Assembly (NCBI RefSeq): GCF_021390645.1 | Contig: NZ_JAJEJT010000002.1 | Coordinates: forward strand, 1,116,001 to 1,180,000 | Reading direction: 5' to 3' | Source: Paraburkholderia flagellata | GTDB taxonomy: Bacteria; Pseudomonadota; Gammaproteobacteria; Burkholderiales; Burkholderiaceae | DNA: 64,000 nucleotides | Part shown: positions 26,388-34,764 of the stretch, in pieces | Layout of the letters: each line of letters begins with the position of its first letter | Position numbering within the stretch: the stretch's first letter is position 1 | The notes under the pieces: model-generated | Databases searched by the model: none | Seen by the model: the letters and a program-made list of their open reading frames with translations, nothing else | What the model was told of the DNA's origin: nothing | Program-made: the position numbers and the translations under genes

Positions 26388-27401
26388 TTACTCCGCTGCC
26401 AGGGTGGCGCTACGGTTGAGCGTGAGCGCCGGGGCGCTGGTGCCAGGGGCTGCGCTTGGGACCGTGCCGCAGATCGGGTTGCCGTGCACGTCGCGCATGT
26501 ATTTGCCGACCACGCCGTCGAACAGGCCCGGCGCGACGTTCGAATAAAGCGTCACCGGCGTCTTTTCGCCGGGTCGCGCGAGCTGCTCGTAGGCCGCGCG
26601 GCTCAGCATCGTGGGCGACGCCTTCGCTTGCGCGATCCACGCGTCGAAGTCGGTACGGCTCTTGGCGAGCGTTTCGAAATGCATGTCGGAGAAGCCCGGG
26701 CCGCTGAAGGCCGCCGAGCGGCCCGCATACACACCGGGCTCGTTCGCGATGAGGTGCAGCTTCGTCTGCATGGCCGGCATCGCATACACCTGGCTGCCCA
26801 GTTGCGGAATGAAGAACGAATTCATCAGCGACTCGGCGGTGAGGTTGAACTCAACGGGCGTATCGACAGGAATCGCGAGCTGGTTCACCGAAGCCACGCC
26901 GTAATCCGGGTAGATGAAGAGCCACTTCCAGTTGAGTGCGACCACGTCCACACGTACCGGCTTCGTTTGCGATTCGATCGGGCGGTACGGGTCGAGCGAG
27001 TGCGTGGTGCGCCAGATGAGCACGGCGAGGGTGAGCACGATCACGCAGGGAATCGTCCACACCACCACTTCGATGGCGGTGGAATGCGACCAGCGCGGCG
27101 CGTAGGTCGCGTTCGCGTTGGAAGCGCGATAGCGCCAGGCGAACCACAGCGTGAGCACGATCACGGGAATCACGACGAGCAGCATCAGACCGAGTGCGAT
27201 CAGGATCAGATTCTTTTCCTGCACGCCGATATCGCCCTTCGGGGCGAGCAGCGCCATGTTGCAGCCGCTGAGCAGCACGAGCGGCCCGGCCACCGCGGCC
27301 AGGGCCGCGCGGCGCGCAAAGCGTGCAAGGAGCGGGGGATGTGATGAAGAAGGCGGGCCGGCCGTAGCGGCCCGCCCCGAGCGAGGGTCTGGATTGCGCA
27401 T
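26388..27401 (-). CDS. cyoA: Cytochrome o ubiquinol oxidase subunit II (lipoprotein)
   Basis: From the ATG at 27401 the product has 337 residues, with a lipobox (LVLLSGCN, Cys about 47) and two membrane helices, then a cupredoxin domain without the CuA ligands, as expected of a quinol oxidase ([34 protein letters not shown]). An in-frame ATG at 27440 would add 13 residues but has a weaker ribosome site. It heads the cyoABCD operon and is divergent from a MocR-type regulator with a shared repeat-rich intergenic region. Confidence 0.93.
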   Translation of the reverse strand: MRNPDPRSGRAATAGPPSSSHPPLLARFARRAALAAVAGPLVLLSGCNMALLAPKGDIGVQEKNLILIALGLMLLVVIPVIVLTLWFAWRYRASNANATYAPRWSHSTAIEVVVWTIPCVIVLTLAVLIWRTTHSLDPYRPIESQTKPVRVDVVALNWKWLFIYPDYGVASVNQLAIPVDTPVEFNLTAESLMNSFFIPQLGSQVYAMPAMQTKLHLIANEPGVYAGRSAAFSGPGFSDMHFETLAKSRTDFDAWIAQAKASPTMLSRAAYEQLARPGEKTPVTLYSNVAPGLFDGVVGKYMRDVHGNPICGTVPSAAPGTSAPALTLNRSATLAAE

Positions 27402-27492
27402 GTCTGGTTCCAAGGTTGACGTTCGCGCAAACCCATCCATACGTGCTCACTCTGCTGCCGCACGAGCAGCCTCGCAGGGCCGTCACAGAAGC

Positions 27493-27563
27493 CATACATA
27501 GCCTATATGTATGGATTTACGCGCTTCATGCACGCATGCTAGAGTAAGACATGACGCATACAT
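27493..27563. promoter_or_regulatory. CATACAT repeat array between cyoA and the MocR gene
   Basis: CCATACATA (27492-27500) and TATGTATGG (27506-27514) form a nine-base inverted repeat with a five-base spacer, and a further direct copy of CATACAT lies at 27557-27563. MocR/GabR-type regulators commonly bind a mix of direct and inverted half-sites near their own promoter. The array lies between the cyoA and mocR starts, so it could control one or both. Binding is inferred. Confidence 0.55.
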
Positions 27564-27573
27564 CCGCGACACA

Positions 27574-28968
27574 ATGACACACGACCAACCTACCGAAAGC
27601 GGCGGTGAGATCAATGTATGGGCCACGGCGATGCAGTCCGGCAACGGCCCGCGCTATCTGCGGCTCGCTGATTTCATCGAAGACGCGGTGGCGCAAGGCA
27701 CGCTGTGTCCCGGCGAGCGCGTGCCCGCGCAACGCAGCCTCGCCACCCTGCTTTCGGTCGATCTGACCACCGTCACGCGCGCCTTCAACGAAGCACGGCG
27801 GCGCGGGCTGATCGAGGCGCGCGGGCCGCTTGGCACGTTCATCGCCGCGCCGCGCGCCGAGTTGCTGCAGCGCGTGGACCTCAGCATGAACATCCCGCCA
27901 GCGCCCGTTGGCCTCGACATGAACGCGCTGCTGCGCGAGGGCATGGCGCGCGTGCTGGCTCGCAGCGACGCCGATCTGCTCATGACGTACCACATGGGCG
28001 GCGGCGGCCGCGCCGACTGGCAAGCGGGCGCGAAGTGGCTGCAGCCCATGCTCGGCGCGGTTGCACCCGAGCGCGTGGTGGTCTGTCCCGGCGCGCAGGC
28101 GGCGCTCGCCGCGCTCATCCTCGCCTTCACGCAGCCCGGCGACGTCATCGTCGCCGAGCCGCTGCTCTATCCGGGCTTGCCGCACGCGGCGGCGCAACTG
28201 GGCCGCCGCATCGAGCCCATTGCCGTCGATGCCCACGGCATGCGGCCCGACGCGCTGGAAGCGGCTTGCCGCGAGCACGCGGTACGGCTCATCTACCTGA
28301 ACCCCACGCTGCAGAATCCGACCACGGCGACCATGCCGGAGGGGCGCCGCCTGGAGATCGTACGAGTGGCGCAGCGCCATGGAGCGCGCATCATCGAGGA
28401 CGATCCTTATTGGCGCTTCGCGCTCGATGCGCCCCCGCCGCTCGCGCGCATCGCGCCCGCGCAGGTCTGTTATCTCGCGACGCTCTCCAAAACACTCTCG
28501 CCAGGGTTGCGCACGGCCTATCTCGCGCTGCCCGATGAAGAGGCGCATACACGCCTCGTGAGCGCGCTGCGCACGTTCTCGCTCATGGCCGCGCCGCTCA
28601 CCAACTCGCTCGCCACGCACTGGATCGAAGAAGGCGTAGCCGAGCAAATCTTTGCTGATGTGAAGGCCGAGGCGCGCGAGCGCCAGCGCGTCGCCGCGCA
28701 CACGCTGGGATCGTCGGCGGGCGCGGGAATTCACCTCTGGTACACGCTGCCGCGCTACTGGCAGGCGCGCGAACTGGCCGTCGCCGCGAGCACTGAGGGC
28801 CTCGCCGTCGCGCCCTCCACGGCATTCCAGCAAGGCCCGGAAACCGCGAACGCGATCCGCATTTCGCTGGGCGCGACGGGCGGCCGCGAGCCATTGCAGG
28901 CCGCGCTGCGCAAGCTCTCGGCGCTGCTCGCGAACGACCGCAGCGCGCAGTCCCAAGTGATCGTGTGA
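27574..28968 (+). CDS. MocR-type regulator (GntR DNA-binding domain fused to aminotransferase-like domain)
   Basis: The ATG at 27574 gives 464 residues. Residues about 20-95 form a GntR winged helix-turn-helix (LRLADFIEDAVAQGTLCPGE, TTVTRAFNEARRRGLIEARG), and the rest is an aminotransferase class I fold. The PLP lysine lies in ATLSKTLSPGLR, with NPTLQNPTTATM and EDDPYWRF as substrate and cofactor loops. Such proteins use PLP as a sensor rather than as an enzyme. It is divergent from cyoABCD, suggesting control of the oxidase or autoregulation. Target genes for MocR proteins are often adjacent. Confidence 0.87.
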   Translation: MTHDQPTESGGEINVWATAMQSGNGPRYLRLADFIEDAVAQGTLCPGERVPAQRSLATLLSVDLTTVTRAFNEARRRGLIEARGPLGTFIAAPRAELLQRVDLSMNIPPAPVGLDMNALLREGMARVLARSDADLLMTYHMGGGGRADWQAGAKWLQPMLGAVAPERVVVCPGAQAALAALILAFTQPGDVIVAEPLLYPGLPHAAAQLGRRIEPIAVDAHGMRPDALEAACREHAVRLIYLNPTLQNPTTATMPEGRRLEIVRVAQRHGARIIEDDPYWRFALDAPPPLARIAPAQVCYLATLSKTLSPGLRTAYLALPDEEAHTRLVSALRTFSLMAAPLTNSLATHWIEEGVAEQIFADVKAEARERQRVAAHTLGSSAGAGIHLWYTLPRYWQARELAVAASTEGLAVAPSTAFQQGPETANAIRISLGATGGREPLQAALRKLSALLANDRSAQSQVIV

Positions 28969-29159
28969 CGGCGCTTGCCGCGTTTCATCCCCTGGCATCG
29001 CAATTGCTACGGCTTTCGTTCTTCAGTGCGGCTGCGCGACCGAGCCCACATAATGGCAAAGACGCGGGCTAGCGGCGCAAGTACACTCGTCGCAGCGGCC
29101 GGCGACCGGATTCGAGTGACCGCGCCCGCAAGGGCGCCCCAAATGCGGGAGATACGACG

Positions 29160-30056
29160 ATGGCAAACGAGCAAATGCTTGCGCAGATGCGCGAAAAACC
29201 GGGCTTCATCGCCGCGCTGGACCAGAGTGGCGGCTCGACCCCTGGCGCGCTGCGCCAGTACGGCATCCCCGAAGGCGCATATAGCGGCGACGCCGAAATG
29301 TTCCATCTGATGCATGAAATGCGCGTGCGCATCATCAGTGCGCCCGCGTTCTCTGGCGAGAAGGTGATTGGCGCGATCCTCTTCGAAGCGACCATGGATG
29401 GCCAGGCGCAAGGCAAGCCCGTGCCCGCCTTCCTTTGGAACGATCGTGGCGTCGTGCCCTTCCTAAAGGTCGACAAGGGGCTGGAGGCCGAGGCCGACGG
29501 CGTGCGTCTCATGAAGCCGATCCCAGGCCTCGACGCCCTGCTCGAACGCGCGGTGAAAGCCGGCATTTTCGGCACCAAGATGCGTTCCGTGATCGAGCAT
29601 GCCTCACCTTCGGGCATCGCTTCGATCGCCGCGCAGCAGTTCGCATTCGGTGCGCAGATATCCGCGCACGGACTTGTGCCAATTCTCGAGCCCGAAGTCT
29701 CGATCAAGGCGCCCGACAAGGCAAAGGCCGAGAAGCTCCTGCGCGACGAACTGCTCAAGGGTCTCGACGCGCTGCCGGCCGCCCAGAACGTGATGATCAA
29801 GCTCACGATTCCCGATACGCCCGACTTCTATCTGCCGCTCATCGAACATCCGCGCGTGGTGCGCGTCGTGGCGCTCTCCGGCGGCTACTCGCGCACCGAC
29901 GCGTGTGCGCGTCTCGCGAAGAACCATCGAATGATTGCAAGCTTTTCGCGCGCGCTCATCAACGACCTCACGAAGTCGATGAGCGACGCCGAGTTCGATG
30001 CCGCGCTCGCCGCGAGCATCGACGAAATCTGGAAGGCTTCCGTGCAGAAGGCCTGA
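29160..30056 (+). CDS. Class I fructose-bisphosphate aldolase
   Basis: The 298-residue protein begins MANEQMLAQMREKPGFIAAL and carries the class I aldolase elements ALDQSGGSTPGAL, GTKMRSVIEH and VPILEPEVSI, plus a conserved Lys in MIKLTIP expected to form the Schiff base. It cleaves fructose 1,6-bisphosphate in glycolysis or runs in reverse in gluconeogenesis. A strong hairpin terminator follows. It stands alone. Confidence 0.88.
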   Translation: MANEQMLAQMREKPGFIAALDQSGGSTPGALRQYGIPEGAYSGDAEMFHLMHEMRVRIISAPAFSGEKVIGAILFEATMDGQAQGKPVPAFLWNDRGVVPFLKVDKGLEAEADGVRLMKPIPGLDALLERAVKAGIFGTKMRSVIEHASPSGIASIAAQQFAFGAQISAHGLVPILEPEVSIKAPDKAKAEKLLRDELLKGLDALPAAQNVMIKLTIPDTPDFYLPLIEHPRVVRVVALSGGYSRTDACARLAKNHRMIASFSRALINDLTKSMSDAEFDAALAASIDEIWKASVQKA

Positions 30057-30122
30057 AGCCGCGCCGGGCGCGCCGCCCGGTCCTGACACCGATCAGGGTT
30101 GTGAAAACGACATGTCAAACAG

Positions 30123-30147
30123 CCGGCCCCATTAATCGGGGCCGGTT
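30123..30147 (+). terminator. Rho-independent-type terminator after the aldolase gene
   Basis: CCGGCCCC and GGGGCCGG pair perfectly around a seven-base loop, followed by TTATA and, further on, a pyrimidine-rich tract. It lies about 65 bases after the aldolase stop and 40 bases before the next start. Confidence 0.6.
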
Positions 30148-30185
30148 ATACTTGCGCCTTCTTTTTTCTCCCTAATGCACCGGCC

Positions 30186-30923
30186 ATGAGGCAGTTACTC
30201 TGCCTGCTCGCCCTGTTGCCGGGCCTCGTGCAAACCGCGGCCGCGCAGGCGTCGCAGCAGGCGCCCGTTAGCGACATCATCAGCGCATCGGCTACGAGCG
30301 GGGTGGCTCCCGCAAGCTCACCCGCCGATGCCGGCGCCGTTTCGAAATATCTCACGCAAAAGTTCGGTATCGCGAAAGAGAAGGCCGCGCTGATTTCGCA
30401 AGCCGTCACGGGCGCTGCGGAAAAGTATTCACTTCCGCCTGCCGTGCTGCTCGCCATCATCTCGATCGAGTCGCGCTTTCGCGAGAAGGCGCACGGCGCG
30501 AACGGCGCGACCGGACTCATGCAGGTCGTGCCGTCTGCGCATCGCAATATCCTGCACAATAAGGACCTCACCGACCCGGAGGTCAACATCGACGTCGGCT
30601 CGTCGATCCTCTATGGCTACGAGCGTGCCGCCGGCGGCGACCTCAACGCCGCGATGAAGAACTACGGCGGCTCGAAGGCCTATGCGGAAAAGATCCGCAC
30701 GCGCGCCGTGGAGTTCAGCCGGGTGCTGGACAGCCCTGACTCGCCAGCCGCGAGCGATGCAACCGCAAGCGCCGGCCTTGCGGCTTCGGCGGCTTCAGCC
30801 TTCGCGGCTGCGGCGGCTTCGGCTGCGATCGGCGCATCCACGCCTGCCACCGTACCCTCCGCAGCGTCGGCCGCCTCCGCACAGGCTGCCGCACAAAACG
30901 CCGCTTCGGGAAGCGCGCGCTAA
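30186..30923 (+). CDS. Lytic transglycosylase (SLT domain) with Ala-rich tail
   Basis: The 245-residue protein has a signal peptide (residues 1-20) and an SLT domain (about 75-180) with catalytic Glu95 in ISIESRFRE, then GATGLMQVVPSAHR and the late NYGGSKAYAEKI motif. It cleaves peptidoglycan glycan strands in the periplasm, forming anhydro-muramyl ends. Residues about 187-245 are an Ala/Ser-rich low-complexity tail without recognised function, unusual in length for a small SLT protein. No secretion-system genes are adjacent. Confidence 0.86.
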   Translation: MRQLLCLLALLPGLVQTAAAQASQQAPVSDIISASATSGVAPASSPADAGAVSKYLTQKFGIAKEKAALISQAVTGAAEKYSLPPAVLLAIISIESRFREKAHGANGATGLMQVVPSAHRNILHNKDLTDPEVNIDVGSSILYGYERAAGGDLNAAMKNYGGSKAYAEKIRTRAVEFSRVLDSPDSPAASDATASAGLAASAASAFAAAAASAAIGASTPATVPSAASAASAQAAAQNAASGSAR

Positions 30924-31045
30924 ATCCGCTTCCTGCATCGTTGAGCCGGCCTTGCGTGGTATCGGCGGCTATACGCGCCGAACGTTGCACACGCATCGAT
31001 CTGCAGCGCACCGTCCGAGCGCGCACAGCGGCTCGCCAGATGCGC

Positions 31046-31077
31046 AAAAACCCTCGCGCGGCACAGCCGCGAGAGGG
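31046..31077 (-). terminator. Rho-independent terminator of proQ
   Basis: Read on the minus strand, CCCTCTCGCGGC pairs with GCCGCGCGAGGG (one mismatch) around a three-base loop and is followed directly by TTTTT. It lies about 30 bases after the proQ stop. Confidence 0.8.
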
Positions 31078-31108
31078 TCGTTCAGGAGGCGGGAATTCCG
31101 GCGTGGGC

Positions 31109-32059
31109 TCAGGCGCCGGTTGCAGGTGTCTCGCCGTTTTCCGGTTGCTGTACCGCTGCTTCCGGCACGTCGGACGAGGCTTGCGGCTCTGCGTTCTGGG
31201 CTTCGGGCTGGGGCTGGGGCACGGTTTCGGCCTTCGCCTCAGCCTTCACTTCGGGCTTGGCCGCGGGCTGCGCGTTGCCCTCTTCGCGTGCCTTGGCTTG
31301 CGCTTCGGCCTTGGCCTTCTGACGCGCAAGCGCCGCATTGGCGCGGCCGACGTGCGACGGATCGATGCCCGGGCCTTCCGAGGCCGTGCCATCGAGTTCG
31401 TAGCGCGAGCCGCCCGCGGCCACACGCTCGTGATAGCGTGGATGGTTCACGTGGCGCTTGAGCACGGCGACGATCATCGTGCGTTCGTACTCGGGGTGAC
31501 GCGCAACGAGATCCTCAGCCACGCCGATCTTGAGCGGCAAACGGTCGCGGAAAGCCGGATAGTGCTTCGCGAACACGTTCCAGACCGTGTTGAGCTGACG
31601 GTTGCGCTCGATGCGCGCCTTTTCGGCCTCGCTCAGATTTGCGGCCGGCGGCTGCTGGGGACGCGCCGGACGGCGGCGCTGCTGCGCGGAACCATCCGCC
31701 TGCGGCGCGCGAGCCGGCTTCGGCTGCTGCGGCCGGCGAGGCTGCTGGGCGCGCTGCCCCGGCTCCCCCTGATTCTGCTCCTGCGCTCTCGCGCCCTGCG
31801 GGCGGCCGTGGCGCGAGCGCGAACGCTCGTCCTTGCCGCCGGCCGCGCCCGCAGCCGCAGAACCGTCTCTCGGAGCACGCGGGCCCTTCGGGGCGTGCGA
31901 GCCGCCATGGCCCTTCGCGCCCTTGTGAGCGGGCTTGCCTTGCGATTTTTGCGCCTGTTCTTCGGCGGGCTGGCCTGCGCCACCCCCCATGCTCTTCTTG
32001 ATCTCAAGAAGACCTTCCTTGAAGCTCAGGGTACGGCGTTGTTGCGATGCGGCTTTCAC
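31109..32059 (-). CDS. proQ: ProQ/FinO-family RNA chaperone with long disordered arms
   Basis: The 316-residue protein has its FinO/ProQ RNA-binding domain at about residues 145-235 (NTVWNVFAKHYPAFRDRLPL, KIGVAEDLVARHPEYE, HVNHPRYHERV). It is preceded by a roughly 115-residue Gln/Arg/Pro/Gly-rich disordered arm after a short conserved N-terminus (LSFKEGLLEIKKSM), and followed by an 80-residue Ala/Glu/Pro-rich tail. ProQ binds structured small RNAs and mRNA 3' ends. Enterobacterial ProQ has its domain at the N-terminus, so the layout differs. A strong terminator follows the gene. Confidence 0.88.
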   Translation of the reverse strand: MKAASQQRRTLSFKEGLLEIKKSMGGGAGQPAEEQAQKSQGKPAHKGAKGHGGSHAPKGPRAPRDGSAAAGAAGGKDERSRSRHGRPQGARAQEQNQGEPGQRAQQPRRPQQPKPARAPQADGSAQQRRRPARPQQPPAANLSEAEKARIERNRQLNTVWNVFAKHYPAFRDRLPLKIGVAEDLVARHPEYERTMIVAVLKRHVNHPRYHERVAAGGSRYELDGTASEGPGIDPSHVGRANAALARQKAKAEAQAKAREEGNAQPAAKPEVKAEAKAETVPQPQPEAQNAEPQASSDVPEAAVQQPENGETPATGA

Positions 32060-32268
32060 GTCCAGATCTCTTCCATATGGAACCGGACGCTATGATACCG
32101 AAAACGCGGCCGACCCAACCGGGCAATCACTTGCCACGGCCGGTTTTGAGTCCGTCATCGCGCGCCGCGCCACACCGCGAATCCCTGCGGCACGCGGCAA
32201 AATCCCTCGAATTTCATGCGCCAACACCTTGCGTGCGCAAGGATTGCATCCCTTTTTTTCACGACACC

Positions 32269-33045
32269 ATGACGATTTCGACATCCGCCCCCCGTTCTGC
32301 CGTTCGCGCCATCGTCACCGGCCACACGCGCGGATTGGGTGCGGCGCTCGCGCAATTGCTGCTGCAACGGGACATCGACGTGCTCGGCCTTGGCCGCGGC
32401 GCGCACGAGGAACTGGCTTCCCTCCATGGCGCGCGGTTCACTCAAGCTGTCGTGGATCTCGCCGATCCCGCGGCGCTCGAGCGCTGGCTGGCCGGCGACG
32501 CGCTGAACGCGTTTGCGCACGGCGCGCAATGCGTGCTGCTTTTCAACAACGCGGGCACCGTCGATCCCATCGCGCCGCTCGGCGAACAGGACGCGCTCGC
32601 CATTGCTCGTGCCGTGACGCTCAACGTGGCAGCACCGTTGATGCTCGCGAATGCGCTCGCCGCCACGCGCGCCCTGAGCGCGGATGCGTCGCGCCGCATC
32701 GTGCATGTTTCGAGCGGCGCAGCGCGCAACGCGTATCCGGGATGGAGCGTGTACTGCGCGACCAAGGCCGCGCTCGATCACCACGCGCGCGCCGTCGCGC
32801 TCGACGCGCCAGCCGGCGTGCGCATTTGCAGCATCGCGCCGGGCGTGATCGACACCGGCATGCAGGAGACGATCCGCGCGACGAGCGTCGACCAGTTCCC
32901 GATGCGCGAGCGCTTCGAACAACTCAAGCAGAACGGTTTGTTGTCCACGCCCGAAGCGGCTGCGCAGCAATTGATCGACTATGCGTTGAGCGATGCATTC
33001 GGATCGGTGCCTGCCACGGACGTGCGCGAACTCGGTAACGTGTGA
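32269..33045 (+). CDS. SDR-family oxidoreductase
   Basis: The ATG at 32269 (MTISTSAPRSAVRAIVTGH) gives 258 residues. The cofactor motif TGHTRGLG corresponds to TGxxxGxG, NNAG follows, and the active site has Ser in HVSSGAAR and Tyr-x-x-x-Lys in VYCATKAAL. This is a complete classical SDR of the sepiapterin-reductase-like sort. Substrate unknown. An upstream in-frame extension overlaps the proQ promoter region and is rejected. Confidence 0.88.
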   Translation: MTISTSAPRSAVRAIVTGHTRGLGAALAQLLLQRDIDVLGLGRGAHEELASLHGARFTQAVVDLADPAALERWLAGDALNAFAHGAQCVLLFNNAGTVDPIAPLGEQDALAIARAVTLNVAAPLMLANALAATRALSADASRRIVHVSSGAARNAYPGWSVYCATKAALDHHARAVALDAPAGVRICSIAPGVIDTGMQETIRATSVDQFPMRERFEQLKQNGLLSTPEAAAQQLIDYALSDAFGSVPATDVRELGNV

Positions 33046-33115
33046 GCGGGCTGCGCAACGCACGCATCCTTAGTCCTCCCGAAAATCCTCACCTTTGAAG
33101 GTTCGCCGTCGCGCT

Positions 33116-34204
33116 TCATGTGAGCGCGACGCGCGGCCGTACCGCTTTCAGGCGCCGCACACCACCGGCGAGAACAAGCAACGCGCCGACTGCAAGCACA
33201 TCGCCCGCGAACCGCGCCGGCAATGAAGCCGTGACATGCGTTGCGCGCAGCAGCGTGTCGATGACGTTCGAAGCCACCGCGCCACCCACGAAACAGACGA
33301 GGCCCTGCTGCCCCACGGTGACGACGGCTGGCAGTCGCTGCGCGAGCCACGCTATCCAGCCTTTGCGCACCGCCTGCGCAGCGAGCCAGGCCACCGCGGC
33401 GAAGTTCACGATACGCACGCTCGCGAGGTTCTGCTTCATGTAGCCCGGCTGGGGGTCCAGATCGGCGAACAACTGGATGAACGCGAACGTGACAACGAGC
33501 ACCAGCGCGAACGCTGTCAAGGTGCGGCCCGACCACGAGACCTGAAACGCGTGCGACACGGGGTAGATGCGGCACAGCAGCCCCAGCATGAACATGGCCT
33601 GCCAGGCAAACGGGTTGAAGGGCCATATGGCGCCGGGCGCGGCAGGCAGGTAACCCACGAGCCAGCACCCGCCGAACCACAGCACGAAACTGCCCACGAG
33701 CACGAGATCGGGCGAGCGGCGCGCAAGCGGCATCACGAACGGCAAGACCATCACGAGCATGATGTACATCGGTAGCACACCGGCCAGATAGGGCTGATCG
33801 CGAAAGACGGCGATATTGGCGAGCATCGTGAACGGCTGCGCGGCGAAGCGGAGATAACCCGACTCGGCAACCAGTGGCGAATCCACCCGCAGCATGACCG
33901 CGGCGGCACCCGAAAGCAGCATGAGCGCGGCCGTGCATAGATAGGCGGCGTAGATCTCGCGCCCGCGACGCCAGAAACGGCGGTTGGCCGCACCCTCTCC
34001 CTTGCGCCCGGCAATGGCGAGCCAACTCGCTGCGCATACATAGCCACTCACGAAAACGAAAACTTCCGCGGAGTCGCAGAACGCAAAATTGTGCAACATC
34101 GCATGCGAAAGCACGCTGGAAGGAATGTGATCGAGCGCGATGGAAATCAATGCGAAACCCCGGAAAAAGTCGATTTCGATCGATCGCTTCGCTGTCTGAC
34201 TCAT
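33116..34204 (-). CDS. opgC: OpgC family acyltransferase for periplasmic glucans
   Basis: The 362-residue membrane protein has about ten hydrophobic helices and the OpgC signature at its N-terminus (SIEIDFFRGFALISIALDHI with HNFAFCDSAEVFVFVSGYV). OpgC transfers succinyl groups onto osmoregulated periplasmic glucans. It reads minus from the ATG at 34204 after a GGGAG. No opgGH genes are adjacent. Confidence 0.88.
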   Translation of the reverse strand: MSQTAKRSIEIDFFRGFALISIALDHIPSSVLSHAMLHNFAFCDSAEVFVFVSGYVCAASWLAIAGRKGEGAANRRFWRRGREIYAAYLCTAALMLLSGAAAVMLRVDSPLVAESGYLRFAAQPFTMLANIAVFRDQPYLAGVLPMYIMLVMVLPFVMPLARRSPDLVLVGSFVLWFGGCWLVGYLPAAPGAIWPFNPFAWQAMFMLGLLCRIYPVSHAFQVSWSGRTLTAFALVLVVTFAFIQLFADLDPQPGYMKQNLASVRIVNFAAVAWLAAQAVRKGWIAWLAQRLPAVVTVGQQGLVCFVGGAVASNVIDTLLRATHVTASLPARFAGDVLAVGALLVLAGGVRRLKAVRPRVALT

Positions 34205-34706
34205 TGATGACGACTCCCGTTCGTGTCGAAGATTACGATTGAAGGGGTACGCGTCCTCGACTCGATGAAGCTGTCAGCTTTATAGATCTTTTTGTAAGGA
34301 TAACTGATCGATTCGTGGCCGCACGCGCTACGCATGAAAGGGTTCCGTAAAAGGCTGCGCCGCAGCGCCGCCTCACCATGCGACTTTAATGCCAGCTCGA
34401 CACGAAATGGGGCTGCGTAACCCATGGTAAGCATTTCGCGCGCTCGACGCCTCCTCGCAGTCGCGCGCGCACGCCCGGACGGTGCGCGCCATGCACACCG
34501 AACCAGCGTTCGCCCTTTTCTGGTGCCACATCGCGCAGTGTCGCGTCTGCGGCATCGCACCTCGCGGAAAGGCTCGCGAAAGCCTGCCTTTGCTTGCGTC
34601 ATGGCGAGTTGACGCCTGGCCGCGCCAAGGGTTCCGGAAAAATTCAGATGTTTCGCGCTCGCGCCCAGGGTCATCCCGCCCTCGTCGGCAAAGCGCGGCG
34701 AATTAC
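34205..34706. other. Intergenic region between opgC and the anthranilate cluster
   Basis: About 500 bases with no supported gene. A minus-strand frame (34201-34713) ends overlapping the opgC start, but its upstream part is Arg-rich nonsense; only its last 44 codons (from about 34335) look mildly protein-like, and I do not call them. The right end holds the promoter for the anthranilate cluster. Confidence 0.4.
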
Positions 34707-34735
34707 TTGACACCTAAAGCAATTAGACCTACATT
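34707..34735 (+). promoter_or_regulatory. Sigma-70-type promoter of the anthranilate-CoA cluster
   Basis: TTGACA (34707-34712) and TACATT (34730-34735) are separated by 17 bases, and the first ATG follows 30 bases later behind AAGGAG. The spacer contains CTAAAGCAATTAG, with CTAA/TTAG inverted ends, a plausible site for the MarR-type regulator encoded in the cluster. Promoter by match to consensus; regulator site inferred. Confidence 0.6.
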
Positions 34736-34764
34736 GCCCTTGCAGATCGAACGAAGGAGCGAGC

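Noticed and set aside
27526..28998. Minus-strand open frame (490 codons) over the MocR gene
   Set aside because: Antisense to the MocR gene; translation is Arg/Glu/His-rich nonsense.
34201..34713. Minus-strand frame ending with an ATGA overlap at the opgC start
   Set aside because: Only its last 44 codons look mildly plausible; opgC has its own ribosome site and no family supports a coupled small gene.
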